Notes: generated by a model from the sequence alone, not told the origin. A stretch of DNA of 55,910 nt from Neolentinus lepideus HHB14362 ss-1 (GCA_001632425.1 KV425551.1:1472241-1528150), one strand, 5' to 3'; numbered from the stretch's first letter, positions 37,227 to 48,538 are shown. Numbers and translations are program-made.

Positions 37227-37710
37227 ATGACACGAGCAACACGCTTCCTTATCCTCTCTTCCATCTGCGCCACCCTCTATGCACTAGCCTTCTTTTCGAT
37301 CCTCCCCGTACCATTCATCGAGGAGTCTATAGCTGAGCAAATTCTTCCAGTGGTGAGTCACTCTGTATTTGTAAAGCAGAGCTTGGGATTGATATGGATG
37401 AGAATGGTAGATTCCCTGGTGGTTATTGGTTTCCTTCGGATCATACTCGTTGTGGTCACTCGGGTGGGGGTTGTGGACTTTCAGAGATTGTCCGGACGCG
37501 TATGAGGAGCTATTGAAGGTACGTCCGGCTATTAAATACGCATGCACCTCGTTCCTCATAAAGGATCATGATATTACCCGCAATATCCGACCCGCTCACG
37601 GCTGGCATCCTTTCCCATTCTCTCACCCTCATTGGCACTACCGCGTCCGTACGCAGGAAATTACTATGGCTAAGGATGACCTCCGTACGAAGGGCGTGCC
37701 TGTTGATTAA
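37227..37710 (+). CDS. DPM3: DPM3: membrane anchor subunit of dolichol-phosphate mannose synthase
   Basis: Exons join(37227..37352,37411..37518,37657..37710) give 95 residues, matching DPM3 (about 92). DPM3 tethers the catalytic DPM1 to the ER membrane to make Dol-P-Man for N-glycans, O-mannose and GPI anchors. Two hydrophobic segments are visible (FLILSSICATLYALAFFSIL and IPWWLLVSFGSYSLWSLGWG). The cytosolic tail has the family pattern TFRDCPDAYEELLKEI, then MAKDDLRTKGVPVD. This tail is the DPM1-binding part in known systems. Introns are 58 and 138 nt. Confidence 0.9.
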
Positions 37711-37819
37711 TCATCCCTATATGCCCATACGGAGAGCGTGCACCATCAATGTCTCAGCTTGGGTGTGAGGAAATGGGACACGTAGAATGGTGGTTAAACG
37801 GACACAATACACCTGAGCG

Positions 37820-38738
37820 CTAACCAGTTGGCAGGCCCAGAGTTGCACGCTGAGATACCATATGAGCATTTCATCACGACGTGTGTAAAATATGAGCAGC
37901 ATTAGTAGATGTATACTCACAATCTGGTTAATTGTGTCTCGCTCCTGCAGCGGTAACAACCGTATGCTCTCTGGAGTCATCGTAACGATGCGGGTAATCA
38001 TTGCCTTCAAGGCGCACAAAGTCAATACTGAGTAGAAGAGCGCATAGAAATAAGAGGTGATGAGATGGAACGTACCCTCTGTTGTTCAGGCATAGCGGCC
38101 AGAGCGTCTGCTGTCAAGCCTGGAGCCGCAGGTCCGGATGCAGGCGTGGGTGAAGGTGCACCTGTGAAGCTAGTGGGAGGAGAACCGCCAGAAAAGCCAG
38201 CTGGAGGGGGTCCGCCTTGGAAACCTGAGAGCGTGCCACTTGGGATACCACCAAGAGGTCCATACTGGTTAGGAGGGTTGCCTTGGAACGGCGGGTACGC
38301 AGCAGCCGGCGAAACGCCTGGGAAGGGAGGGGTGGCCGTCCGGAACTGCGAAGATGATGCCACGTGACGAGGGACTGCCGACGGAGGTATGGAGGGCGCT
38401 GCTGCTGCTGGTGGGACGGGCACTGCGGCGGGCTGGGATTGAGCGGCACCGGGGATATAGGTCGCGAGAGTTTTCTGGACGGATAGGTTAGAAGGCTTAG
38501 CGGGAGAATGAGAAATTGGCTACGTACTTGGAGGGCCTCGAAATTAATGGCGTTCATCTTTACCATGAGTTGGATTAGGAGGTAGGATAGTTGTGGTTGA
38601 GCGTTGAGGACTTGGCGGGCCTGCTCGGGAGTGGTTCTCTGCAAGAATCGAGTGAGCATATAAAGTCTTACAGCCAATAACACATACCCTCAGGTGTAGC
38701 AGGAGCTCTATGAGTTGGTCATCCGGGGATTGAGACAT
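37820..38738 (-). CDS. CstF-64/Rna15-type protein with hinge and C-terminal domain but no RRM
   Basis: Exons complement(join(37820..37849,37921..38004,38076..38474,38528..38638,38688..38738)) give 224 residues. The N-terminal 55 residues match the CSTF2 hinge, which binds CstF-77/Rna14 (DDQLIELLLHLRRTTPEQ, then QARQVLNAQPQLSYLLIQLM). A long Pro/Gly/Ala-rich linker follows. The end matches the CSTF2 C-terminal domain (MTPESIRLLPLQERDTINQI). The RNA-recognition motif usually found before the hinge is absent, and the divergent coatomer gene starts 216 bases away, leaving no room for it. A role in mRNA 3'-end formation is inferred. Confidence 0.85.
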
Positions 38739-38954
38739 TGTGAACGGATACAGTTAATCATGAAGTTCGTCTTCAGACTGTTCACTTCAGTACACGGTCC
38801 GCGCGGTCCCCCTGCAGGACCAATATTCCCGCACACAGCATTCCCGGAAAGGCAATAATCTATGTCGTGTCCGTGTCCACACTCGAATCTCATCTCCAGG
38901 TCGCGTCCAAATCCATAAACTCCTCTGCCGACCCCGCCCCTCTAGCTTTGAACC

Positions 38955-41900
38955 ATGTCTTCGGCAGAGGCAACTTGCTACACGATTGTTCACGAAGACT
39001 TTACCGAGTCGCCGACGACGCAGGAGCTCCGGAACGCGTTGCAGAAGGGCTCGGACGAAGTCAAATTGGAGACCCTGAGGAGGATTATTACCTCGACGAT
39101 TAACGGGAACCCTCAGGTGTGCACTGGTACTGCGTGCTTGCAGGAGAGGGGGAGGATACTGAACGCGAGGATGGTGTAGCCCCAGTTGTTAATGCCTATA
39201 ATCCAATATGTCATGCCCTCGAAGAATAAGCAACTCAAGAAGCTGCTGCACTTTTACTGGGAGGTCTGTCCGAAATATGATGAAGATGGCAAGCTCAAGC
39301 AGGAGATGATCCTTGTTGTGTGAGTGTATACCGCTGCTCCGGAACGAAGCACTCATATGGGCGTCTGAAGCAACGCTATCCGAAATGACCTAGTGAGTGA
39401 CTATGTACCTTGCTTAATTGTCCTGCTTACTTCTAGTGCAGCAACATCCCAATGAATATATCCGAGGAGCAACCCTCCGCTTCCTCCAAAAAATCTCTCG
39501 CGACACCGAACTCCTGGAACCCCTCATCCCGACCTGTCGCGCCTGCCTCGAGCATCGGCACTCCTACGTGCGCAAGAACGCTGTCTTTGCGATCTACACC
39601 ATTTATCGCTCCTTTGAACATCTAATCCCCGATGCCCCTGAGCTCATCCAGACGTTCCTTGCAGCAGAGTCGGACGCAACGTGCAAGAGGAACGCCTTTG
39701 TGTTTTTGGCGAACTGCGCGATGAACAAGGCGGTGGAGTATGTGCTGCAAGTGTATGACCAGATCCCGACGCTGGATGAGCTGCTGCAGATGAGTGTCAT
39801 CGAAGTGATTCGGTTGGACTGTAAAACGGATTCGACACACCGGGTGAGTATATGTTCCCTTCATTGGATACGATTGGTTTGACCTTTGTGCAGGCACGGT
39901 GGATACGCTGTATATTTGAACTTGTCAATGCGTCCTCGCATACAGTGAGATACGAGGCGGCATCGACATTGACGACATTGACGCAGAACCCTGCTGCTGT
40001 TAAAGGTGAATTCAAGTAATCCGTTCATAGTGATTTTAGATGTTGTTTACTCATGTTTCATACCAGCCGCTGCATCATGTTTCATCAACCTCGCTGACAA
40101 GGAGTCCGACAACAACGTTAAGCTCATCGTACTCGACCGTCTGGACACCCTGTATTCCAAGCACGGACATGTTCTCGATGGTTTGGTCATGGATGTCATT
40201 CAGGTCTTGTCAAGGTCAGTGTTGATTTGCCGCCCGTAAGATTTGCAAGGACTAAGTTGTACCCAGCGCCGATATGGAGGTACGACGAAAAGCCATGAAC
40301 ATCGTTCTGCGCATGGTGTCAAGCCGGAACGTTGAGGAAGTCGTCCTTTTCCTGAAGAAGCAGCTACAGAGAACACAGGAACAAGAATTCGAGAAGGTAT
40401 TTTGATGGCTGAATCTCGGGACCCTGGATTGATAAAATGTCTACTAGAACTCGGAATACAGGCAACTCCTCATTCAGTCTATCCATGTATGCGCCATCAA
40501 GTTCTCCGAAGTTGCTGCTAGCGTCGTACATGCCCTTATGGACTTCCTGGGTGACTCCAACAACCCATCGGCGCTTGATGTCGTGTCGTTCGTCCGGTCT
40601 GTGATCAATTGTATATGCGTTAAGATATTTCAGTGCTGACCAGCGCACGTTCTACCTTAGTGAGGTCGTGGAGAAGTTCCCGAACTTGCGACAAACCATC
40701 TGCGAACGCCTAATCCAGACCCTTCCTGATATGAAATCCGCAAAGGTTTTCCGTGGCGTCTTCTGGATACTTGGCGAATACGTTGAAGATCTCTCCGGAA
40801 TTACCGAGACCTTCCAGGGTATTCGTCAAATTATTGGTGAAATTCCTATTCTGGCGGGGGAGCAGAAACTCCTTGACGAGGCTGCTGGTAGTGGTGAGGG
40901 CGAGGAGGCGAAGGAGAATGGAAACGCCAATGGATCTGCTGTGCCTAGTGGCAAGCCCAGGGTGCTTGCGGATGGAACGTATGCGACGGAGACGGCATTC
41001 ACGAGCACGAGTAGTGCGAAGTTGGAAGCTGTTAAGGCTGCTGCGAAGCCTCCTTTACGAAGTCGGTTTTCAGCTTTTCCTCTAGGAAATTGACGGTCAC
41101 TCAACGAGTTCTTGCAGCGCTTCTCTTGGGAGGCGACTTCTTCACTGGCGCCATCCTCGCTGCTGCACTCACTAAGCTTGTCATGCGGTTCGACGAGCTT
41201 ACGACAGATCAGAAGAGAGCGAATGGCCTCAAGGCCGAAGCTATGTTGATAATGACCTCTATCATCCGTGCCGGTCAATCGAAATTCGTCACGCATCCGA
41301 TCGACGAAGACTCGCTTGAGCGTATCTTGAATTGCATTCAGACCCTCAGCGAGCTTGAGGACAAGCCTCCTGTTCACGAGATCTTCTTGCACGATACGCG
41401 GGCGGCGTACAGTTATATGCTTACTGCCCAAGAGGTGTGTGCTCGTTTCGATCCCGTTCTTCTTTGGGCACCGGCTAAACATTCGACTTTTTTTAAGAAA
41501 CGAGCGGCAGAGAAGAAGGCTGCGGAGGCCACTCAGGAAGCCATCGTGCAGGTAGACGACCTCCTGATGTTCAGACAGTTTTCGAAGAAAACGGCAGATG
41601 ATGCTATAGATGTGCGTGCTGGTTGACAACTGTGACTGCAGTCCTGATGACTGACGTCTGCACTCAGTTTGACGAGGATATTAGCAAAGCGACAGGAGCT
41701 GGCGACGTCCAGGAAGACTTTATCTCCAACCTGAGCCGTATATCACAGTTGACGGGTGCGTTTTGCATATGGATATATGTTATGTATTGGCTGATTAGCT
41801 TTGGTAGGCTTCTCTGATCCTATATACGCTGAAGCGTATGTCAAGGTCCAAGGCTTTGACATTCTTCTGGGTGGGTCTTGGTCTCCAATCTACTCTTTTC

Positions 41901-42828
41901 ATATATAGAGGATGATTGTTTCTCTCTTAGATGTGTTACTTGTCAACCAGACGCCAAACACGCTTCAGAACCTCTGTCTAGACTTTGCGACACTTGGTGA
42001 TTTGAAGCTTGTCGAGCGGCCATCAGTGTATACTATCGCTCCCCACAGCTTCCAGAGCATAAAGGCAACAATCAAGGTGACTAAAGTCGATGTGCTTGAT
42101 ACTTTGTCCTAATTAGTATATGTCTGCTAGGTTTCGTCAACCGAAACTGGCGTCATCTTTGGAAGCATCCTATGGGAGGGGTCAAATATGTCGGAGTCAT
42201 GCGTAATCCTCAACGACATTCACATCGATATCATGGACTACATCAAGCCTGCGTACTGCACTGAGGCTCAGGTACGTTGTACATCCAACCATGTCTCGAT
42301 CTTGGATAAATTTATTGAACAGTTCCGGGCGATGTGGACGGAGTTCGAATGGGAGAACCGGGTCAACGTGAATACGTCAATATCGTAAGCTTATCTTTTG
42401 TCCTCTCCTCTTCGCAGCGGCTCATATTTGTTTCCAGTGATCCTCGGGAATACCTCAAACACATCATGAAATCGACAAACATGTCGTGCCTGACACCGGA
42501 AGGTGCGATGTCCGGTGACTGTGGCTTCCTCTCCGCGAACATGTACGCCCGCAGCTTATTTGGTAAGATTTTCCCATGGACCTTTTTTCTACTTTGCGAA
42601 TGGTAACTGGTACCTGCAGGGGAGGATGCACTGGCGAATCTCAGCGTCGAGACCTGCGAGAACGGTCTTACCGGACACGTACGTATCCGCAGCAAAACGC
42701 AAGGCATTGCACTATCACTCGGTGATAGGATTACAATGGGTGGGTGACTGACCCAATGCTTATGGATTACTGGCACTAATGGGTGATACCTGACAGCCCA
42801 AAAGGATAGCAAGCCGCCAGCGCCTTGA
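38955..42828 (+). CDS. SEC26: Coatomer subunit beta (COPI coat, Sec26)
   Basis: Nineteen exons, join(38955..39116,39180..39319,39371..39392,39442..39843,39894..40005,40067..40214,40267..40396,40448..40596,40661..41061,41118..41434,41498..41611,41668..41755,41808..41870,41931..42076,42131..42271,42323..42384,42438..42562,42620..42739,42797..42828), give 957 residues, close to yeast Sec26 (973). COPI coats Golgi-to-ER vesicles. Seen: N-terminal adaptin-type HEAT solenoid ([58 protein letters not shown]), a linker ([20 protein letters not shown]), then the C-terminal appendage ([20 protein letters not shown] and [20 protein letters not shown]). All introns are GT-AG. The intron 41435..41497 is 63 nt and stop-free. 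Confidence 0.95.
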
Positions 42829-43539
42829 TTGTCTCACACCTAGCTTTCTTCCCGGTGTATATAGTTATGGACAGGAATTGTTTCTAATGCACTTACCGAC
42901 GAACATGAATATCCATGTCGTGACTCTTCGTTGCTTTTGGAGCTTGAGCAAGGAATGAGGTGAGTGAATATCCTGACACTTTGGTAGTTTGAACTATTTT
43001 AGAGCGCCTAATGTCGCGCACTGGAAGTGCCTGGCGCTAGCTTAAGCTTGATCAATGCCATCCTTGAACCTTGAGCCCTCGAACATGTATATCGTTTAAT
43101 GCCAACAGTATATTGCTGCGCATGATGCGAAATCACATAACCCCTCAAATAGCAAGAGTAACCGCAGCTATCAAATAAAATACCTTGGCAAGATTTTTAC
43201 CCGAGGATTGGGCTGCAATGATTGCGGGAACTGTCACGATATACTCAATGTTGACAGATCCGAGCTGTCTAAACAGACGCGGGTGCGCACGCAGGAGGCA
43301 GCAGTACCGTGCCTGGCGCCTACAGGAGAGGTAATGAGGAAAAGGATCTTGTCCACCCTTCGAATCGTAACACGGTCTCGTCTCCCAGCCAGCCATCTCG
43401 ACGTCCTCTATACCGGGTGCGCACTATGTATGAATATATCCGCAGAAAACATTGATCATACAACATTTTAGTGCGAGTGGTGTCTTCTGTGACCTCGCTC
43501 AGTTTCCTGGATACACCTGCAAACATCTAATAAACTGCC
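42829..43539. other. Intergenic region, about 710 bases
   Basis: Two minus-strand frames (43145-43396, 43320-43526) are short and show no domain. A hydrophobic stretch near 43145-43210 is not enough to call a gene. The interval otherwise serves as 3' flank of coatomer and promoter of the repeat protein. Confidence 0.4.
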
Positions 43540-45837
43540 ATGAGCTACTACAACGGTATAATACCAGGAGCACGACCTTCAGTACCGCCTAGGCCTGCAT
43601 TGCCACCGCGACCTCCCTCACTTACCGCCCAATCTCAAGTGCCTCCTCGCCCTCCATTGCCTCCCCGACCTTCGCTCCCCTCTCCCGCTATTCGTCCTCA
43701 ACCCCCTTCGGCAGGTTCGGATGATCTCTCTGAGCGCTTTTCTCGACTCAATACGAGGCCGTCTGAAGAACCCCCACCTTATTCACCTAGTCAACATGCA
43801 GGTGCTACGCCTTCGGAACAGACGAATCACGCCTCATCTCCCCAGGTGAGGACTGCTTCACCAGAAGTGTCTGTAGTCCAAAGAAGACGAAGCCCGCGTC
43901 CTCATGTCAACGTGCCCGCAAATCAGGAGGATAATGCTAGCGAGGCGAGCAGACCCATGCCAACTCTTACCTCAGTCGAGTCAGAGTCTGGCGCTACTGA
44001 CGGGCGGACATCCCGACATTATTCCACGGTTCCTTCCATCGAGAGCCAACCGAGGAGCTCCCCGCATCCGACACACGAGCACAACGCGCCGCCACCGCTT
44101 CCGCGCCGTCAGCACCGGTCGTTGGACCGGATTGCTAGGTGCCCTAAAGCGGTATACGTCGACTGGTGCACTTGGTATCACACCGAATCTGTACCGGGCT
44201 TCGATGTCTGTGAAGAATGTTATACCTTCTACATCCAACCGACAGAATTCGACCGCCACTTCCAGCTACGCCCCGTCGGCAATTCTTACGTGAAGACCTG
44301 CTGTGACTTCAACAGACCGCGGATGAAACAGGTGTGGGACGAAGCGGTCCGGACGCGCGATTTCGAAACCGCTAGCGCTTATATGACACGCCGATCAGTC
44401 ATACCTGCGTGCCAGGGTCTTCAAGGAGTCAAGATTAGCCCAGAGACAGCCCATCTGCAGTGGTACATGATGAGGAATAACGAAGTCGAAGGCTTCGTTG
44501 CGTGCGAGGCGTGCTACGAAGACGTTATATGTTCTACGTCGTTTGTATCTTGTTTCCAACCCAACAGAAGCCAGCAGCAACTCGGCACCACCGTAATATG
44601 CGACATGTCGCATCCATTTTTCAAGAAGGCCTTTGACGAGCATGCGAAATCTGGTGACTGGCGAGGATTCGTCGAGCTGTCAAACGTCCGGTGTAAGATC
44701 AGTCCCTGTGCAGGGGACGTCATTGCCAATGCCACATCGAAGAAGTGGTACAAGCCGAGGTCCTACATCCAGGACGTATACGTCTGCGCGGCGTGTTATT
44801 TCGATGTCATTTTGCTCACGCCATGGAGAGACCATTTCGAGCCCGTGCAAACTCAAATCCTGACACACATCGGGTTGTCGTGGAAGTGCTGCTTGGGGAT
44901 AAAAAAGTTAAGGCTTAGCTGGGATATCATGATGGATGAGAAGGCACCGTTTGAGATCTGGTGGAACGCCGCCAGAGTACTCGCTACCACCCCTGCATGC
45001 AAGAATGAAGGTGTGGAGAACCACGGATGGTACGTCCTCGCCGACGGGTGCGACAACTTCGATGTGTGCCCAAGTTGCTTCCACTGCTACTTCTCGATGT
45101 TCCCAGCGTTTGCCCAGCGATTCAGGCTTCAGCACTATCCCCGCGGAACGATGCGAGTATGCGACTTCGCGCCAGGCGGGCCCCGTGCAGGTATTTTCCT
45201 CGTCAAGTTCGGACAAGCCGTCGACCGTAAAGACTTCTCCATCTTCGCGGACTATGTCAGAGCCAAGGCACATCTACCGCCCTGCCCGCGCTCGAACCTC
45301 ACGAAGAACTTCCGCTGGTGGGGCGTCCCAAACGGGTTTACCTGTTGCGAGGAGTGCTTCAAGGAAGTGGTCGAGGGTACGCCTCTCGACCCCCAGCTCA
45401 CGGTGCGCGGGGAGGTGGCGGAACACGACGTCATGTGCGAACTGTACTCACCACGCATGCGGGGGCTCTGGGCGGAGGCTTGCAGGCAGAATGATATCTC
45501 TCAGTTTGTTGCAGCGGCGCAAGAAAGGAGGAACGTGTACATGGCCACCATGCCGCAATGCCAGATGATCTTGAGCATGATGAGGATGCGGATGAGCATG
45601 CGCAACACGCAGCTGCTCGCGTCGACGATAGTCATGGGCAGTGATGGGATCGTGGGCGCGGCGAGTCCGGTTAATCATACCCACTACGGAAATTCGTCCG
45701 TAGGGTATGGATGGAACACGTCGGCGGGGGCGGAGGCGGCGATGCAGAATCAGCAGGCTATGGGTATGCAAGTCGTGAGTGGGAACGAGATGATGCAGGT
45801 AGCTCAGTTGGAAAGTATGTGGAAGCAGGTTGAGTGA
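43540..45837 (+). CDS. Intronless Pro-rich protein with five 94-residue Cys-rich repeats
   Basis: A single uninterrupted ORF of 765 residues. Residues 1-195 are Pro/Ser-rich with PPRP-type SH3/WW-ligand runs (RPSVPPRPALPPRPPSL). Residues 200 to about 665 hold five tandem modules. Each has an upstream Cys, a W-Y/W-W pair, a C-x2-C pair followed by an aromatic, and a later Cys with W/F-rich helix. The C-x2-C pairs start at Cys 224, 322, 416, 510 and 603, a period of 93-98 residues. The last 100 residues are Met/Gln-rich (MILSMMRMRMSMRNTQ). The modules look metal-binding, but I do not recognise the family. Lack of introns is unusual here. Confidence 0.85.
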   Translation: MSYYNGIIPGARPSVPPRPALPPRPPSLTAQSQVPPRPPLPPRPSLPSPAIRPQPPSAGSDDLSERFSRLNTRPSEEPPPYSPSQHAGATPSEQTNHASSPQVRTASPEVSVVQRRRSPRPHVNVPANQEDNASEASRPMPTLTSVESESGATDGRTSRHYSTVPSIESQPRSSPHPTHEHNAPPPLPRRQHRSLDRIARCPKAVYVDWCTWYHTESVPGFDVCEECYTFYIQPTEFDRHFQLRPVGNSYVKTCCDFNRPRMKQVWDEAVRTRDFETASAYMTRRSVIPACQGLQGVKISPETAHLQWYMMRNNEVEGFVACEACYEDVICSTSFVSCFQPNRSQQQLGTTVICDMSHPFFKKAFDEHAKSGDWRGFVELSNVRCKISPCAGDVIANATSKKWYKPRSYIQDVYVCAACYFDVILLTPWRDHFEPVQTQILTHIGLSWKCCLGIKKLRLSWDIMMDEKAPFEIWWNAARVLATTPACKNEGVENHGWYVLADGCDNFDVCPSCFHCYFSMFPAFAQRFRLQHYPRGTMRVCDFAPGGPRAGIFLVKFGQAVDRKDFSIFADYVRAKAHLPPCPRSNLTKNFRWWGVPNGFTCCEECFKEVVEGTPLDPQLTVRGEVAEHDVMCELYSPRMRGLWAEACRQNDISQFVAAAQERRNVYMATMPQCQMILSMMRMRMSMRNTQLLASTIVMGSDGIVGAASPVNHTHYGNSSVGYGWNTSAGAEAAMQNQQAMGMQVVSGNEMMQVAQLESMWKQVE

Positions 45838-45968
45838 AAGGAAACTAGTCCAGCATTTTCTTGAGTAGTCATTATCGGGTCATGGAGCATAGGAAATGTA
45901 CTCTAGCTCATCTGTAAACCTGCACCAATGTCCGAGTATCCTTTGGAATATATTATCTCACGAATCTC

Positions 45969-47908
45969 CTACCCACTCGTGGCCTTCTTCACCCTCCTCG
46001 AGTCCGGTACCTCCGCATCCTTCGGCTCGGCCTTATCCACCGCCTCCCCCACGAACGTCGGAAACCTACAGATATACGAACCAGTCAGCACTCCACCTGG
46101 GTACCTCATCAAAATTGGCACCTCGGCACCCCGTCCTTGGTGAGCTCCTGGAAACGATAGGTGATAATAGACCCGACTTTCGGCGGGCGCTGGCGTTGCT
46201 TGTCGGACATGCCGCTCCCGACCGCGAAGGTCTGTGATATAATTCTATTAATTCTCGTTTCGCACAAAGACAAAGATGGAAACGACGCTAACCTTGCCTG
46301 AAGCCATTTTGCACTTGAGAGCCCCAGTGCTGCTCTTGTGTTTGCCTTTGCCTGGGACGTATCCAGTCACGACCGCCTCGGCGTCGTAGAATGTCTGATA
46401 CGGCGCGTATATTGAATATCACAGGGCTGATACAGTAGAAAGTAGAAGACAGTTACATACCTTGATCTTCAACAACGTATTTGACCGACTCCCCACATAC
46501 ACCCTACGAACAGGGAATCAACCCATTAGCGCCTTCTCTCATCTCTATACTGATTTTCGCTCAAGGAAAAGCACTTACGATCCCGGCTCCCTAAGCATGA
46601 GCCCCTCCCCGCCCTCCCTCTCTACCTCCTTCAATTTCTCTAGCACATGCTCCCGATCCCTTGCCTTCTCCTGTTTCACGACCACAACCTCCTTACAAGC
46701 ATGGGTCCCGCCCTCACCGAACGTGGACGTGAGGTAGTCGAGGCGCTGCTCGAAGGGCTGGTGGCCGAGGGAGGGCACGTCAAACACTTGGAAGGTGATG
46801 TTCTGCCAGTGCGGCGAGTTGACAGTTTTGACGATGGAAACCGTTGACTGGAATTCGCCGCGGCCGCTGAAGAGCTGAGCAAAGCGTCTAGTTTACACTG
46901 TATCGTATGAGTGTTGATTTTGCAAACTTACTTCGCCGTCTAGCGTCACACCCTTCGGTAACTCTGCGTGACGCCACATGAATAGAGAGTTTCACGAAGA
47001 GGGAAAAGAACAGGCTTCTCACTCTCCAGCAACCACTTCGGCGGAGTAAACGGATTTCCCAGTCGACTAATCATCCCCTTGCCGTCATAATATGCTCTGA
47101 ATCAAGGTAATCATCGTTAACCAATCCTTCCAGTAAGAACTCAACCGCAATCACTCGCCTCACTCCATCCAGTTTCTCAGACATCCACCATCCACTCGGG
47201 TCAGCGCCCGTTTCAAGGTCCCACTTCGCCGCCAACAACAGTGCTGGAACCTTCTTTTGCCCCCTTGTCCCGCTTACCTCCTCCTCCTCTTCCTCATCAC
47301 CCTCCTCATCTTGATCACCTTTAGCTTTTTTGTCTTGCTTCTCGTCGTCGCTACCGGTTCTCTTGCGCTTCGTAGGGGCTTTGGATTTGTTTTTGGATGA
47401 ACGTGCCTGGCCGTGTGGGTTCTTGAGCTTCAGCCGAACCTTCTCGTAGGACTCGCCGAGGAGGGACTTGAGATGTTTGCAAGTGCGTGCGTTGACGGGG
47501 GAGCCGCCCTTGAATTGTGGTCACGACCGGACGTTAATAGAGATATGGAGCACGCAGAAACATACTTGATTTCTCCATGCCTATGGTACAAACAGGGGTA
47601 GGCTAAATACTGCGGGTTGCACAAGGTAGTGACTTACCGGACATGAACTGCGCCACATCAGAATCCATGTACTGCATCGCCAAAGAGTGAACACGCACCA
47701 ATAATAATGATCCCAAGTCCTCTTTATTTTATACGTCGACGTACTACCCACCGACCTCCGCGTCAGCCCCAAGCACATTCCCGAGTCCGGGAACCAGACG
47801 TTAAGCGCACCTGGTCATCGACTTGACCTCGACCTCTTCTCCGTCCTTCAGCAGCTGCTTAGGTTTGATCCCATTTATCTCGGCGAGTTCGTCTGAGTCG
47901 TTCGACAT
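45969..47908 (-). CDS. ATP-dependent DNA ligase with N-terminal SWIM zinc finger
   Basis: Exons complement(join(45969..46065,46122..46231,46293..46394,46461..46503,46579..46874,46932..46963,47023..47096,47159..47508,47566..47580,47638..47647,47699..47755,47811..47908)) give 427 residues. Residues 52-72 form a SWIM finger, C52-S-C54-x15-C70-K-H72. A Lys/Glu-rich linker with KRKR follows, a likely nuclear signal. The ligase core has motif I EKLDGVRAYYDGKG with nucleophile K172, motif III-like LDGELFSGRGEFQST, FQVFDVPSLG, motif IV GEGLMLREPGS and motif V TLLKIK. The end has the OB-fold type RFPTFVGE block. It is far smaller than Lig1 or Lig4, closer to small viral-type and bacterial ligases. The donor at 47158 is GC. 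Likely nuclear DNA repair; substrate unknown. Confidence 0.88.
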
Positions 47909-48538
47909 GGCACAGGTCTCAAACCACCCAAGAATGTGCAACAAGGTACTTTTATAGGGAACGTCGGGTGGTGAGTACTAATAGTACTGAATGCCTGTGA
48001 CTCACGACGGTCGGACTCACAGCAAGTCATCGACACGGTAACGCAGATGGGTCTTATGCCCGGAATTAGTACAGGGGCTAAGTCTTGTGCCACAAAACAA
48101 TCAGATACATGTCATCCTACTTAGGGAATTTCCGTTTCGGCAAATTTGGGATCTGTGACACGGACAGTCACTCATGGTCATGCTCTTCTACTGTGTTTAA
48201 GTGCCCACCTGCAATCCCGCATGCCTACAAGCAAGAGTCATCTGGACTTTCCAACACACATGTCAGTCCACGCCATGTGGGTGTACAGCAAATAAATATA
48301 TTATTGTCAACAAATATCATGACCAACAGCACATCGCGTGGCTCGATCACATGATCGCAGGCTATCTAGCATGATCGAGTGCCAGGCGCTGCAAACTCAC
48401 TCATATCGCCCATACGAATGCAGACCAAAAATAGGCGATCAAAACGCCTCTAGCACCGGTGGCACCCCAATGGATAAGAGTATCTGACAGCGGGGGAATA
48501 TCTGGCAGACCGCCTCTCTTCCTCACCCACCGTCCAAC
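47909..48538. other. Intergenic promoter region between DNA ligase and permease
   Basis: About 630 bases between divergent starts. An AT-rich patch (AAATAAATATATTATTG) lies near 48290. A dyad CGATCA-CA-TGATCG at 48344-48357 could be a regulator site. No gene or RNA was seen. Confidence 0.45.

Noticed and set aside
37820..38738. Idea that the RRM of CstF-64 is hidden upstream
   Set aside because: Only 216 bases separate this start from the divergent coatomer start and they contain no RNP motifs.
40826..41629. 267-codon minus-strand ORF over coatomer beta
   Set aside because: It is antisense to well-conserved coatomer exons and has no domain; it results from codon bias of the true strand.
43145..43526. 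Possible small minus-strand membrane protein
   Set aside because: One hydrophobic stretch, but no exon model gives a recognised protein.
44936..45568. 210-codon plus-strand ORF in a second frame of the repeat-protein gene
   Set aside because: It is a shadow of the 765-residue frame, rich in Arg/Ser/Pro as expected for a shifted GC-rich frame.
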